Source: UBA6898 sp964463135 | GTDB lineage: Bacteria; Nitrospirota; Thermodesulfovibrionia; Thermodesulfovibrionales; UBA6898 | Length of the DNA stretch: 64,000 nucleotides | Assembly (NCBI GenBank): GCA_964463135.1 | Contig: CAYXBA010000014.1 | Span: 31,312 to 95,311 of the forward strand | Direction of reading: 5' to 3' | Part shown: positions 48,573 to 57,318 of the stretch, piece by piece | Layout: every line of letters begins with the position of its first letter | Position numbering within the stretch: position 1 is the stretch's first letter | Position numbers and translations under genes: made by a program | The notes under the pieces: generated by a model | Database searches by the model: none | Seen by the model: the letters and a program-made list of their open reading frames with translations, nothing else | What the model was told of the DNA's origin: nothing

Positions 48573-49109
48573 ATGATCCTCTATTCAGACTGGCTGACAG
48601 ACCGGGCAGAATCCTATAGAACATTGGCGCAGTTCTTTCTCGAGCCCCCGGATGAGGAGGCCCTTGCTGCGGTCCGGCAGGACTTTAATCTCGAGTCGAG
48701 CGAATCCCCGGAGCAGATAGCAGAAGATTTTGAACTCCTTTTCTCGTTATCGCATGGCCGGATGCAGCCGATAGAATCGGTCGTGGCGCCTGCAGCGGGC
48801 ATCAGCTATTCTGACGTAAATGAGTTCTATTCCAGTGCTGGACTGGTCATCAGCGAGACCTATGAGAGGGCCCCGGACCATCTGCCTCTTGAGCTCCTCT
48901 TCATGAGCTACCTTATCGGGAACAATAAGACGGTGATGGAGGCGAATTTCCTTGAACAACACCTGATAAATTGGGTACCGTATTACTGTGAGCAGCTCAG
49001 CAAAGAGGCAGCCACAGCATTTTATCGCGGTATTGCCGGGATCGTGAAAGATTTTCTCACCGCAGAATATGAGGAGTATACGGACAAGGATTATGGCGCC
49101 CCTCTTTGA
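48573..49109 (+). CDS. TorD/DmsD-family molybdoenzyme chaperone
   Basis: A 178-residue helical protein. RAESYRTLAQFFLEPPDEEA starts it. The conserved APDHLPLELLFMSYLI (usual: pDhl..EL.fm..l) and FLEQHLINWVPYYCEQL follow. These chaperones hold the Tat signal of a molybdenum subunit until the cofactor enters. No such subunit is within this unit; the formate dehydrogenase catalytic gene lies about 5 kb away on the other strand and could be a client. Confidence 0.82.
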   Translation: MILYSDWLTDRAESYRTLAQFFLEPPDEEALAAVRQDFNLESSESPEQIAEDFELLFSLSHGRMQPIESVVAPAAGISYSDVNEFYSSAGLVISETYERAPDHLPLELLFMSYLIGNNKTVMEANFLEQHLINWVPYYCEQLSKEAATAFYRGIAGIVKDFLTAEYEEYTDKDYGAPL

Positions 49110-49320
49110 CAAGACGATCATAAAATACTTCGCACGGGCAGGCACCATCGGCTTTCATATGGTGCTCTCCACCTTTGTCGGGTATCTGATCGGTGCACAG
49201 CTGGACAAGTGGTTCTCAACCTCTCCCTGGTTCACGATCATCTTCCTCCTCCTCGGCATCGCAGCCGGGTTCAGGGAACTTGCGCGTATAGCCAAAAGGC
49301 TGTCAGATGACAATGATTAA
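49093..49320 (+). CDS. atpZ: AtpZ-like small membrane protein
   Basis: A 75-residue protein with two membrane helices (IGFHMVLSTFVGYLIGAQLD; TIIFLLLGIAAGFRELARI). This is the ATPase-gene-1/AtpZ pattern, an accessory of F-ATP synthase with a role in c-ring assembly and Mg2+ uptake. Start at 49093, overlapping the chaperone end by 17 bp. The usual atp operon does not follow. Confidence 0.75.
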   Translation: MAPLFDKTIIKYFARAGTIGFHMVLSTFVGYLIGAQLDKWFSTSPWFTIIFLLLGIAAGFRELARIAKRLSDDND

Positions 49321-49666
49321 GAAGATCGCCAGGAACTCGGCCATTATCCTTATTTCGGCAGCTATCATTGCGGCATTTCTGCCCTGGGAAGATCTGCCCT
49401 TCAGCATTCTTATCGGAGGTCTGCTCGGCATTCTGAACGTGAAGGCGCTTGCATGGAGCATTGAAGGGATCATCGGAACTTCTGCGGTGAACATAAAAAT
49501 GCTCTTTTTCAGCCAGTTCCGCTTCGTAATGCTGGCGCTTGCTGTTGTGCTGCTGGCCTATCTGAGGCTCGTGACTATTCCCGGCCTTATGGCCGGGTTC
49601 TCTGTTGTATTTATCCAGGTCCTTTTTGTAGGGATGCGCCACGCAAGAAGATCTTCTGATGCCTGA
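49307..49666 (+). CDS. atpI: AtpI-like (ATP synthase I) membrane protein
   Basis: A 119-residue protein with four membrane segments (SAIILISAAIIAAFLPWEDL; FVMLALAVVLLAYLRLV; LMAGFSVVFIQVLFVGM). Its place after AtpZ (14-bp overlap) supports AtpI. This pair helps assemble the F0 c-ring. Here it ends a respiratory operon rather than starting an atp one. Confidence 0.7.
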   Translation: MTMIKKIARNSAIILISAAIIAAFLPWEDLPFSILIGGLLGILNVKALAWSIEGIIGTSAVNIKMLFFSQFRFVMLALAVVLLAYLRLVTIPGLMAGFSVVFIQVLFVGMRHARRSSDA

Positions 49667-49774
49667 TGATTCGGATTGCGCCGGAACCCGACTCTCAAAT
49701 AAAACAGTTGCGCATATTCCCGGGCCGGAGTAGCATGGAATAAAGCGACCAGGATCGTCGCATTACCATGTATC

Positions 49775-50056
49775 ATGCTGACACAACTGAAACAGACAAC
49801 CGCTCTCTTTAAGACCGAACTAAAGGCATATCGGTTTGCCATAACACATGCCGGCACGCCAAGAGCTGCGAAGGTGCTCCTTGCCGCAGCTGTCGGCTAC
49901 ACCCTGCTCCCCTTTGATATCATCCCAGACTTCATACCGGTCATAGGCCATATCGATGATGCGGTCATCGTGCCGCTTCTGGTCGTCGCAGCACTCGGCA
50001 TGATACCGCCCGAGGTGATGCAGGAATGCAGGGAAAAGGCCAGAGAAGAAGCATAA
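49775..50056 (+). CDS. DUF1232 (YkvA-like) membrane protein
   Basis: A 93-residue protein. The DUF1232 mark PFDIIPDFIPVIGHIDDAVI is clear, followed by a membrane segment (VPLLVVAALGMIPPEVM). The function of the family is unknown. It lies in the same direction as the AtpI-like gene, after a 108-bp spacer with a CCCGGGCCGG stretch. Confidence 0.8.
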   Translation: MLTQLKQTTALFKTELKAYRFAITHAGTPRAAKVLLAAAVGYTLLPFDIIPDFIPVIGHIDDAVIVPLLVVAALGMIPPEVMQECREKAREEA

Positions 50057-50085
50057 TACCGTGAGGCAGGGGAAAGCAGGCGTTC

Positions 50086-51177
50086 TTACGGTACCTCAGG
50101 ATAGACTATCTTCAGCTCCTCACCGGTTAACCCCTGAACAAGAAATGCCTTAAGGGCCTGTTTCTCCTCTGCGCTCAGGCCAAGAGGAGCAAGGTATTTA
50201 TTTCCCTTTCCGCCGCCCGCATTGAAGAAGTCTATCACCTCATCCAGCGAGTTGAAGACACCGTTATGCATGTAAGGGCCGGTGGCTGAAACCTCGCGGA
50301 CCGTCGGCGTTCTGAAGGCCTTCCAGTCTTTCTTGTCTTTTGTTATCAGATATCTGCCCGGGTCTTCCCTCAGGTTTCTGTAATCAGGATAATGGTACAC
50401 CTTCGCAACAAATCTCATCGTGGCGGTGACACGGGGATCATCGGTCAATACAGGATTTTCCGGAACAGCGAGTGCGTAGAACTTGTCGTCAGAAAGATTG
50501 GGGCCGTAATGGCACATTATGCACTTGCCTTTGCCCCTGAATATTTCGAGCCCTTTTTTCACCTCGCCGGAAAGCGCCTTCTCGTCGCCCTTCAGGTATC
50601 TATCATAGGGGGCATTCATCGAAACAATGGTCCGCTCAAACGCAGCGATCGCCATGGCAATGCGCTCACGTGTGGGTTCTCCGTGAAAAACCTTCTTAAA
50701 GGCCTCGACATATTCCGGAACAACACGTATCTCTTCCTCGACAAAATCGAGGTTCTGGTTCATCTCAAAGGCAGACATCATCGGAAACAGGGCCTGGTCC
50801 TCAAGCGTTTTCACCCTCCCGTCATGAAACAGGTTCCTGTACATGCCGACATTGTACAGGGTCTGGGCATTGCGCCAATTTCGGGTTGTGGGATAGCTCT
50901 GCGAGATATCCTGACCGTCTGCATAACCCTGCTCAGGCACATGGCAGGTCGCACAGCTTGTGGTGCCGTCGCCCGAAAGCCTCCTGTCAAAGAAAAGTTT
51001 TTTGCCGAGTTCGATCTTCTCTGCGGTCTGGGGATTATTCTTCGGTATCGGAACAGATTTGAAGGGTTCGAGGTGGCCGGCGTACGCAAAAAGTGAAAAA
51101 GAGCACATATGTATAACCGTAAAAGCAACAAATGACAGGCAGATGCGAAAACAGGACAAAATGGTCTTGCGGTTCAT
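50086..51177 (-). CDS. Di-heme cytochrome c peroxidase (MauG/CcpA family)
   Basis: About 363 residues. A signal peptide (ILSCFRICLSFVAFTVIHMC and on) comes first. N-terminal heme CATCH in SGDGTTSCATCHVPEQGYAD and second heme CIMCH in GKGKCIMCHYGPNLSD. TGPYMHNGVFNSLDEVIDFF is the usual C-terminal motif. It reduces H2O2 in the periplasm with electrons from cytochromes. It is the last gene of the leftward formate dehydrogenase/selenoprotein unit, 34 bp after the DsbA-like gene. Start at 51177. Confidence 0.9.
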   Translation of the reverse strand: MNRKTILSCFRICLSFVAFTVIHMCSFSLFAYAGHLEPFKSVPIPKNNPQTAEKIELGKKLFFDRRLSGDGTTSCATCHVPEQGYADGQDISQSYPTTRNWRNAQTLYNVGMYRNLFHDGRVKTLEDQALFPMMSAFEMNQNLDFVEEEIRVVPEYVEAFKKVFHGEPTRERIAMAIAAFERTIVSMNAPYDRYLKGDEKALSGEVKKGLEIFRGKGKCIMCHYGPNLSDDKFYALAVPENPVLTDDPRVTATMRFVAKVYHYPDYRNLREDPGRYLITKDKKDWKAFRTPTVREVSATGPYMHNGVFNSLDEVIDFFNAGGGKGNKYLAPLGLSAEEKQALKAFLVQGLTGEELKIVYPEVP

Positions 51178-51211
51178 GCACTTCACGCCTGACGCTTTAC
51201 GCTTCGCGGTA

Positions 51212-51805
51212 CTATTTCTTCGCATTCTTCAGTTCCTCCTCAATGATCTGTTTGAGGTATTCATACGGCCTGTTACCGACAACTTTTCTGCCGTTGATAA
51301 AATAGGTCGGCGTATTATAAAGATCAAGGTCAAAGGCAAGCTGTTTGTCGCGTTCGATCTCTGCAGCATGTTTCTTGCTGTCAATGGAGGCGGTAAACGT
51401 CTTGAGGTCAAGGCCCAATTCCTTAGCATATTTGATCAGACTCTCCCGGTCGAGTCTGGGTGAGTTCTTCAGAAGCAGGTCATGCATCTCCCAATATTTT
51501 CCCTGATCTGCTGCGGCAAGAGAGGCCTCAGCTGCGATATGGGAATAGTCGCGGTATTTGTACGGATAGTTCTTGATCACCAGTCTGACCCTGCCCTTGT
51601 ACGTATCCATGATCTTCCTGACGACCGGACCGGCCGCCACGCAATGCGGTCATTGAAAATCAAGGAATTCTACGATCGTGACAGGCGCATCTTTGAGACC
51701 CCTTTGAGGTGAATCCCCAACAGGGATCACAAATCGCTTTTCTTCAGCAGAAGCTACAGAGATGAGAAGGAGCAGCAATAACAGTAATGACCGCAACAGT
51801 TTCAT
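51212..51805 (-). CDS. Secreted DsbA-like selenoprotein (Sec-Pro-His-Cys active site)
   Basis: 197 residues if the TGA at 51650-51652 is read as selenocysteine (Sec52). The signal peptide is MKLLRSLLLLLLLLISVASA. Then VTIVEFLDFQ-Sec-PHCVAAGPV replaces the usual CPHC site of DsbA-type oxidoreductases. The rest is a full thioredoxin fold with a helical insert and the cis-Pro loop YNTPTYFINGRKVVG. Frame, size and family all continue across the TGA. A hairpin with a GGUCC loop lies 19 bases downstream, like the SECIS of E. coli fdhF. It probably acts in periplasmic thiol chemistry or cytochrome c maturation. The ATG has GAGGTGG before it. Confidence 0.85.
51622..51652 (-). promoter_or_regulatory. 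Selenocysteine TGA and bacterial SECIS-like hairpin
   Basis: TGA is at 51650-51652. The stem CGGCC/GGUCG (51632-51636 with 51622-51626) closes a GGUCC loop (51627-51631), which begins 19 bases after the TGA. The E. coli fdhF SECIS also has a GGUCU loop that begins 19 bases after its UGA. SelB recognises such loops. Confidence 0.7.
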
Positions 51806-51863
51806 ATGCCACCTCAGCGGTTAACAGCCTGAACGGAATAACCCGTCCAGGCCGTATATCCGG

Positions 51864-53006
51864 TTATTGTTTTACTTCTTCGTACGAAAGGACATTGAAA
51901 TACTTGCAGGCAAATTTGAAGAGGAAGATGCCCAGTGCCACGAGGAACAGAGTGACCATAAACTCGTTGACTGTGGGGAAATAGCTTGCACCTCTTTCAT
52001 GTGCGTGCCGTAACAGACCGAAAATAGCGACATTCATGCGATTGATCACCACACCGATGATGACAAGAGAATTGACCAGCAGAATGCTGCCTGTGCTGTT
52101 GCGCATCGCAGGTATGAGCAGCAGGAGCAGAGGTGCGATCACGCCGACACCCATCTCAAGCAGATAGAGCCTGGCTTCCATGGTCCCGTCAAACGCTGCC
52201 CCGATGCCGGGCCCCTTCAGCAGAATGAAGATTTTCAGGACAAAGTAAAATCCGATCGCGACGATCGAGCCTCTGGCGAGCCCTGAAAGAATGCCCATAT
52301 TCGCCTGATGTTTGAAGAACTTCGAACTCAGGATCGATTCGAAGCTGACCATCGAAAGTCCCATCATGATGGCAGAAACAAGAAAACTGAACGGTAAAAG
52401 ACTGCTGTACCAGAGAGGATGCAGTTTGTCCGGCACGATCAGATAGACCGCTCCCAATGATGACTGATGCAGTGTCGAAAGAAGCGTGCCGAAGAGCGCG
52501 ATCGGCATCATGATCTTCTCCACAAATCTCTGCACGCCTTTCAGACCAATGCGCTCAAAGAACATCGGGCTCGATTCCATTGCAAGGACCGTTGTGTAGA
52601 TGACTACATGTATTGCAACAATGAACATGATCGAGTGGATCTGCCACATGACCATGGGATGCCAGATCCGGAACGGCCGGCCGATGTCAAGAAAGATGCC
52701 GGAGGCAGCCAGCAGATACCCGAGAAACGCGGTCAGGATCGCAGGGCGTGCAATCGGTTTGTATTTCTTCATATTAAAGAGATATACAGCGCTGGCGGTT
52801 ACAAATCCGCCAGCTGCCATGGCAACTCCGCCCAATACATCGAACCCTATCCAGAACCCCCACGGGAAGTCGTCCTGCAGGTTGGTCGTTGCACCAAGGC
52901 CCAGCGTCATCCGCTTGAACACGGCAACCCCGCCGACAACGATCAATATCAGCAGCCCCAGCGTCATCGGGGTAAACATCTTTATTTCATGGCGTTCCGT
53001 GCTCAT
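51864..53006 (-). CDS. HybB/NrfD-type membrane subunit of formate dehydrogenase
   Basis: A 380-residue protein with about ten membrane helices. The motif DIGRPFRIWHPMVMWQIHSI is the HybB/NrfD signature near the quinone site. It begins one base after the ferredoxin subunit's stop codon region (shared base at 53006). In E. coli FdnGHI the third subunit is a cytochrome b; here an NrfD-type protein without obvious heme ligands takes that place, as in several anaerobes. It should pass electrons from formate to menaquinone. Confidence 0.87.
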   Translation of the reverse strand: MSTERHEIKMFTPMTLGLLILIVVGGVAVFKRMTLGLGATTNLQDDFPWGFWIGFDVLGGVAMAAGGFVTASAVYLFNMKKYKPIARPAILTAFLGYLLAASGIFLDIGRPFRIWHPMVMWQIHSIMFIVAIHVVIYTTVLAMESSPMFFERIGLKGVQRFVEKIMMPIALFGTLLSTLHQSSLGAVYLIVPDKLHPLWYSSLLPFSFLVSAIMMGLSMVSFESILSSKFFKHQANMGILSGLARGSIVAIGFYFVLKIFILLKGPGIGAAFDGTMEARLYLLEMGVGVIAPLLLLLIPAMRNSTGSILLVNSLVIIGVVINRMNVAIFGLLRHAHERGASYFPTVNEFMVTLFLVALGIFLFKFACKYFNVLSYEEVKQ

Positions 53007-53836
53007 TATTCATCCTCCTTGTCCATATGCTTCATTCTCCGGGTTATCGCCCAGCTTCCGATGCCGGCGGCAAGGACTACGCCGATAATTGCCGGAATGC
53101 CGGAGATATACTTCCAGGTCAGATCAGGCAGGACCTGGTCGCCGACCTTCGCCTGCCCCATCTGATCAAGCGGAATGGCAGAAAGGAGAAGCACGGATGT
53201 ACCTCCCGCTTCCTTCTCGCCATAAATATGATCATGGTATTTCCCGGGGTGTTCCGCGATCCTCTTCTTTGCCTCAGCAAGGTTCTTTTCTATGCTGTCG
53301 CTGAAATGGATCGTCCCCGTGGGACAGGTCTTCGCACAGGCAGGTATCATGCCGGCAAGCAGCCTGTCATAGCAGAAGGTGCATTTCTGGATCCTGGGCG
53401 CAAGCTTTTCCCATTCATATTTCGGGACATTGAAAGGACAGGCAAGCATGCAATATCTGCAGCCCATGCAGCGGTCCTCACGATAAATGACCGGTCCTTC
53501 GGGAGTCTTGACCAGGGCCTCGACAGGGCAGACCGATGCGCAGGCCGGTTTTTTGCAATGAAAACAGCCATTCCTTGCAAAATTCCAGGAAACGGCCCCG
53601 TTCTGCACGCTCTCGAAAAAGGCAATGTTCGTATAGGTCTTTGAGTTCAGTTTCGGCGGGTTGGTAAAGGTAGGGCCTGCCGTGGTCTTGTCAGTGCCAT
53701 TCTGGTTCCACGACTTGCACGATATCTGGCATCCTCTGCAGCCGATGCACTTGGTCGTATCGATCAGAAAGCTCGCCTCCATCTTCCCGACCACAGGCGC
53801 TGTCGCTGTTCCTTCCATCATCGCATTCGTTCCCAT
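53006..53836 (-). CDS. fdhB: Formate dehydrogenase iron-sulfur subunit
   Basis: A 276-residue protein. Four ferredoxin motifs: CIGCRGCQISC, CFHCKKPACASVCP, CMGCRYCMLACP and CTFCYDRLLAGMIPACAKTCP. A C-terminal membrane helix (YISGIPAIIGVVLAAGIGSW) is as in FdnH/FdoH. It lies 10 bp after the catalytic gene. It carries electrons between the Mo/W site and the membrane subunit. The family member could also serve a related molybdoenzyme, but the selenocysteine partner decides for formate. Confidence 0.9.
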   Translation of the reverse strand: MGTNAMMEGTATAPVVGKMEASFLIDTTKCIGCRGCQISCKSWNQNGTDKTTAGPTFTNPPKLNSKTYTNIAFFESVQNGAVSWNFARNGCFHCKKPACASVCPVEALVKTPEGPVIYREDRCMGCRYCMLACPFNVPKYEWEKLAPRIQKCTFCYDRLLAGMIPACAKTCPTGTIHFSDSIEKNLAEAKKRIAEHPGKYHDHIYGEKEAGGTSVLLLSAIPLDQMGQAKVGDQVLPDLTWKYISGIPAIIGVVLAAGIGSWAITRRMKHMDKEDE

Positions 53837-53846
53837 GTCAGCCCCC

Positions 53847-56800
53847 TTATATCTTTTCCACGTTGACCATGAAAGCCTTGGTCTCCGGGATCATTGTATT
53901 TGCATCACCAATGGTCGGGGTCAGCAGATTAACAGACTCACCGCCGCTGCCGTCTTCAGGGAACTGCCAGCCAAAATGGTTTGGCAGCCCGATCTGATGT
54001 ATCGTGGAACCCGCGATCTTAAAAGGCTTAAAACGCTTAGTGACCACAGCCACGGCCTTCACCTCTCCGCGGCCCGATTTTACTTTCACACTCTCTCCGC
54101 CCTTGATGCCCTTCTCGGTTGCCAGCTCTTCGCTCATCTCGACATAGAGCTGAGGAGCGGCCTCAAGCAGCCAGGGCAGATGACGCGTCAGAACACCGGT
54201 CTGCCAATGCTCTGTCATGCGGTATGTCGTAGCAACATAGGGATACCGCGTATCACAGGAATAGAAGACATCCTCAGGAGAACCACCCTTGCCGTCGTGG
54301 AACAGCTTGACCGCCGGGTTGATCTTCGTCTTGGACATCAGGTTCTCCTGAAGCGGGCATTCGAGCGCTTCATAATGCTCAGGGAACGGTCCATCGGCAA
54401 GGCCGGGGCCGAAGATGGCGCCCATACCGTCCGCCCTCATGATAAACGGATATTTCCCTGCCTTCTCATCAGCCATAGGCGGTGCAGGCCCGTCAGGCAC
54501 ATCGCCGTCCCAGCCGGGTGCGGTCTTCTTTGTCTTTGGGTCCAGTTTATCAGGATTCCATTTTATAACTGTCCGCTTGGGGTCCCAGGGCTGACCTGTC
54601 ATGTTGACAGCCGCCCGGTTATAGATGATCCTTCTGTTGAGCGGCCAGCACCATGACCATTCAGGGAACATGCCGAGCCCGGTCGGATCAGCCTTGCCCC
54701 TGCGTGCCATCATGTTTATGACCTTGCCCTCCTTCTGCGTGTAGCTGCCGCTATATATCCAGTTTCCGCAGGAGGTCCTTCCGTCTGCCTGGAGCGTAAC
54801 AAAATTGGTGCAGAGCTCACCCTTCTTGCCCAACTGCTTCGTCGCGTCCTTCGGGTCAAAAATGTCCTCAAGATAGTATCCGTTGATCTCCCGTGCCACA
54901 AGATGGGTATCGAACTCCTTGCCCTTGGACTTATAGTTCCAGGTGAGGTTCGTGATCGGCGCAGGGAATTTGCCGCCCTTTGTCTGATAGAGCTTCTTCA
55001 CCCGCTGATGGAGCTCATGGATGATCTCTCCATCAGGTCTTGACTGGCCAATAGGCTCGATAGCCTTGTACCGCCACTGGGCCCAGCGGCCCGAGTTCGA
55101 TATGCTTCCCTCTTTTTCGACCGAAGAGGAGCAGGGAAGCATGAAGACCTCGGTCTGAATATCCTTCGGATTCATGCCCGGACCTTTCCAGAACGATGCA
55201 GTCTCGTTGTCGAACAGATTAACATTTACCATCCACTTGAGCTTGCCCAGCGCATTCCTGGTCTTGTTCGAGTTTGCACCCGAGCAGGCCGGGTTCTGGC
55301 CCCAGGCAAAGAAACCTTCAAACTTGCCTTTTGCCATCTGGTCAAAAAGCATCAGCCATGAGCCGTTCTGGCCTTCATCCAGTTTCGGGAGCCAATTGTA
55401 CCCAAAGTCATTTTCCGTCGTAGCACTCGAGCCATAGATCGCCTTCAGATAGCTCGTAACATATTTCGGCCGGTTGCCCCACCAGTTGACGCTCTTTGGA
55501 TCTTTGGTCTTGGGGGTGTACTTCTCGTTATACGCCTTAAGGTCAACCAGCGTGGCTGAAGGCACAGGGATATATCCCGGCAGAATATGAAAAAGAAGTC
55601 CCTGGTCCGTTGAACCCTGAACATTGGACTCGCCCCTGAGCGCATTTACGCCGCCCCCTGCCATCCCGATATTGCCGAGAAGCAGCTGGATGATCGTCAT
55701 GGCCTTGATATTCTGCGTGCCGACCGTATGCTGGGTCCATCCCATGGCATAGCACTCGGTGCCGACCCTGTTCGGCTTTCCCGTAGACCCATAGATCTTG
55801 TACACCTCAAGGAGCTTCTCTTTCGGCGTTCCGGTTATGTCAGAGACCTTGGCAGCGGTGTACCGTGAGTAGTGCTTCTTCAGAAGCTGAAACACACAGT
55901 TCGGGTCCTTAAGCGTCATGTCCTTCTTTGGAAGCCCTTTGTCATCCATCTGGAAGGACCAGGTCTTTTTGTCGTACTTGCGCGTCTTTTCGTCATAGCC
56001 GGAGAAGATGCCGTTGAGCTGGCCCGGCATCTTGAAGTCAGGGTTCACCAGATACGCTGCGTTCGTATAATTGACAACGTAATCCTTGAAATACAGGTTA
56101 TTATCGAGGATATATTTGATCATGCCGCCGAGGAAGGCTATATCAGTTCCGGAACGGAGGGGAGCATACAGGTCTGCCTTTGCCGCAGTCCGGGTAAAGC
56201 GCGGGTCAACAACAATGAGCTTTGCCCCCCTTTCACGCGCCTTCATGATCCATTTCATTGCTATGGGATGGTTCTCGGCAATATTACTGCCCATAACAAG
56301 CACAACATCAGCATTCTTGAGGTCTATCCAGTGATTCGTCATTGCACCGCGTCCGAACGACTCTGCCAGAGCCGCAACAGTTGCGGAGTGTCATATTCGG
56401 GCCTGATGCTCTATATAGACAAGCCCCAAAGATCTGAGCCACTTCTGGAGGACATAGCATTCCTCGTTGTCAAGCGCTGCACTGCCGACATGGGCAATAG
56501 CATCGGTCCTGTTGACCGTGAATTCCTTTTCTACCTCTTTCTCTGTTCCGTCAGGCTGCTTCTCCCTGATCTTTGATTTCGAAAGGAACTTGAAGGTTCT
56601 GTCGCGGGTGTCCTTCAGCTTCTTTGCAATCTCATCAAGCGCCCAGTCCCACTCGACCTCTTTCCACTGGTCAGCTCCCGCAGCTCTGTACATGGGTTTA
56701 AGCACGCGCTTGTCATTATTTACGATCTGGTAAAGCGACGCGCCTTTTGCGCAGAGAGAGCCCTCGTTGATCGGATGATCAGGATCGCCCTCAGTGTTGA

Positions 56801-57002
56801 TCACCTTTCCGTCTTTGGTATGGGCTATGATACCGCAGCCCACAGCGCAGTACGGACAGATGGTCTTTGTTTCCGCAGCGCCCTTGATGCGGTTCTCAGG
56901 CGGCTGAACTGATGCCTCAGCAGGCGCCACCCCCACGCCGACTGCACCGGCAACTGCAGTCCCTCCAGAAAGCTTCAGAAAGTCTCTCCTCGACAAACTC
57001 AT
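53847..57002 (-). CDS. fdhA: Formate dehydrogenase catalytic subunit, selenocysteine type
   Basis: 1051 residues when TGA at 56391-56393 is read as selenocysteine (Sec204). A Tat signal (MSLSRRDFLKLSGGTAVAG) precedes the [4Fe-4S] motif CPYCAVGCGIIAHTKDGKV. The active site reads EHQARI-Sec-HSATVAALAESFGRGAM, where other enzymes have Cys or Sec as Mo/W ligand. The rest holds bis-pterin guanine dinucleotide domains. It oxidises formate to CO2 (or the reverse) outside the inner membrane. The ATG at 57002 has AAGGAGG ideally placed; a TTG two codons earlier is rejected. Standard annotation would split it in two. Confidence 0.93.
56372..56393 (-). promoter_or_regulatory. Selenocysteine TGA with adjacent hairpin (fdhA)
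   Basis: TGA is at 56391-56393. CCGCAAC (56380-56386) and GTTGCGG (56372-56378) pair fully, starting 4 bases after the TGA. This is nearer than the loop in E. coli fdhF, and an alternative stem CUGUU/GGCAG gives a loop at 16-23 bases. Which one SelB uses is not known. Confidence 0.4.
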
Positions 57003-57318
57003 ACACAACCTCCTTCAAATGAGTTAAGAGTCAAACAGCAGGGAAAATTAATCATGATCGCGGGCATTATGGGAATAACATGCCGGCTCAGGCTAGAAAT
57101 TATACTGTTAGGAAGTTTTATTTGTTCATTAAACATTTTTATCAGTGTTCTTAGATTAAAGATTGCATCTCATGCTGTCAAGGCTTTTCAGGCTGACCTT
57201 TCTGGCGGCAACTATCGTGTTCGCCTAGCCTTCATGTATGGCATCAGGCTGTCCATTGTGCTAATATTGAGCAAGCCGGGCGGAGCACCGCAGGCAGGGG
57301 AAAACGCACAAAAAAACA
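57003..57318. promoter_or_regulatory. Divergent control region, fdhA / histidine kinase
   Basis: 316 bp without a supported gene, with fdhA leaving leftward and the kinase rightward. TTTGTTCATTAAACATTT (57120-57137) is a short inverted repeat in an AT-rich stretch. No good sigma-54 or FNR box was found. A rightward frame of 90 codons (57054-57326) has no coding signs. Confidence 0.4.

Noticed and set aside
51212..51640. Short cytoplasmic DsbA-like gene starting at GTG 51640
   Set aside because: The frame upstream of the TGA has a signal peptide, ribosome site and the first active-site strand; starting at 51640 would remove the active site.
53847..57002. Formate dehydrogenase as a pseudogene split by a nonsense codon
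   Set aside because: The TGA falls exactly at the known selenocysteine position of the family and the frame continues in phase.
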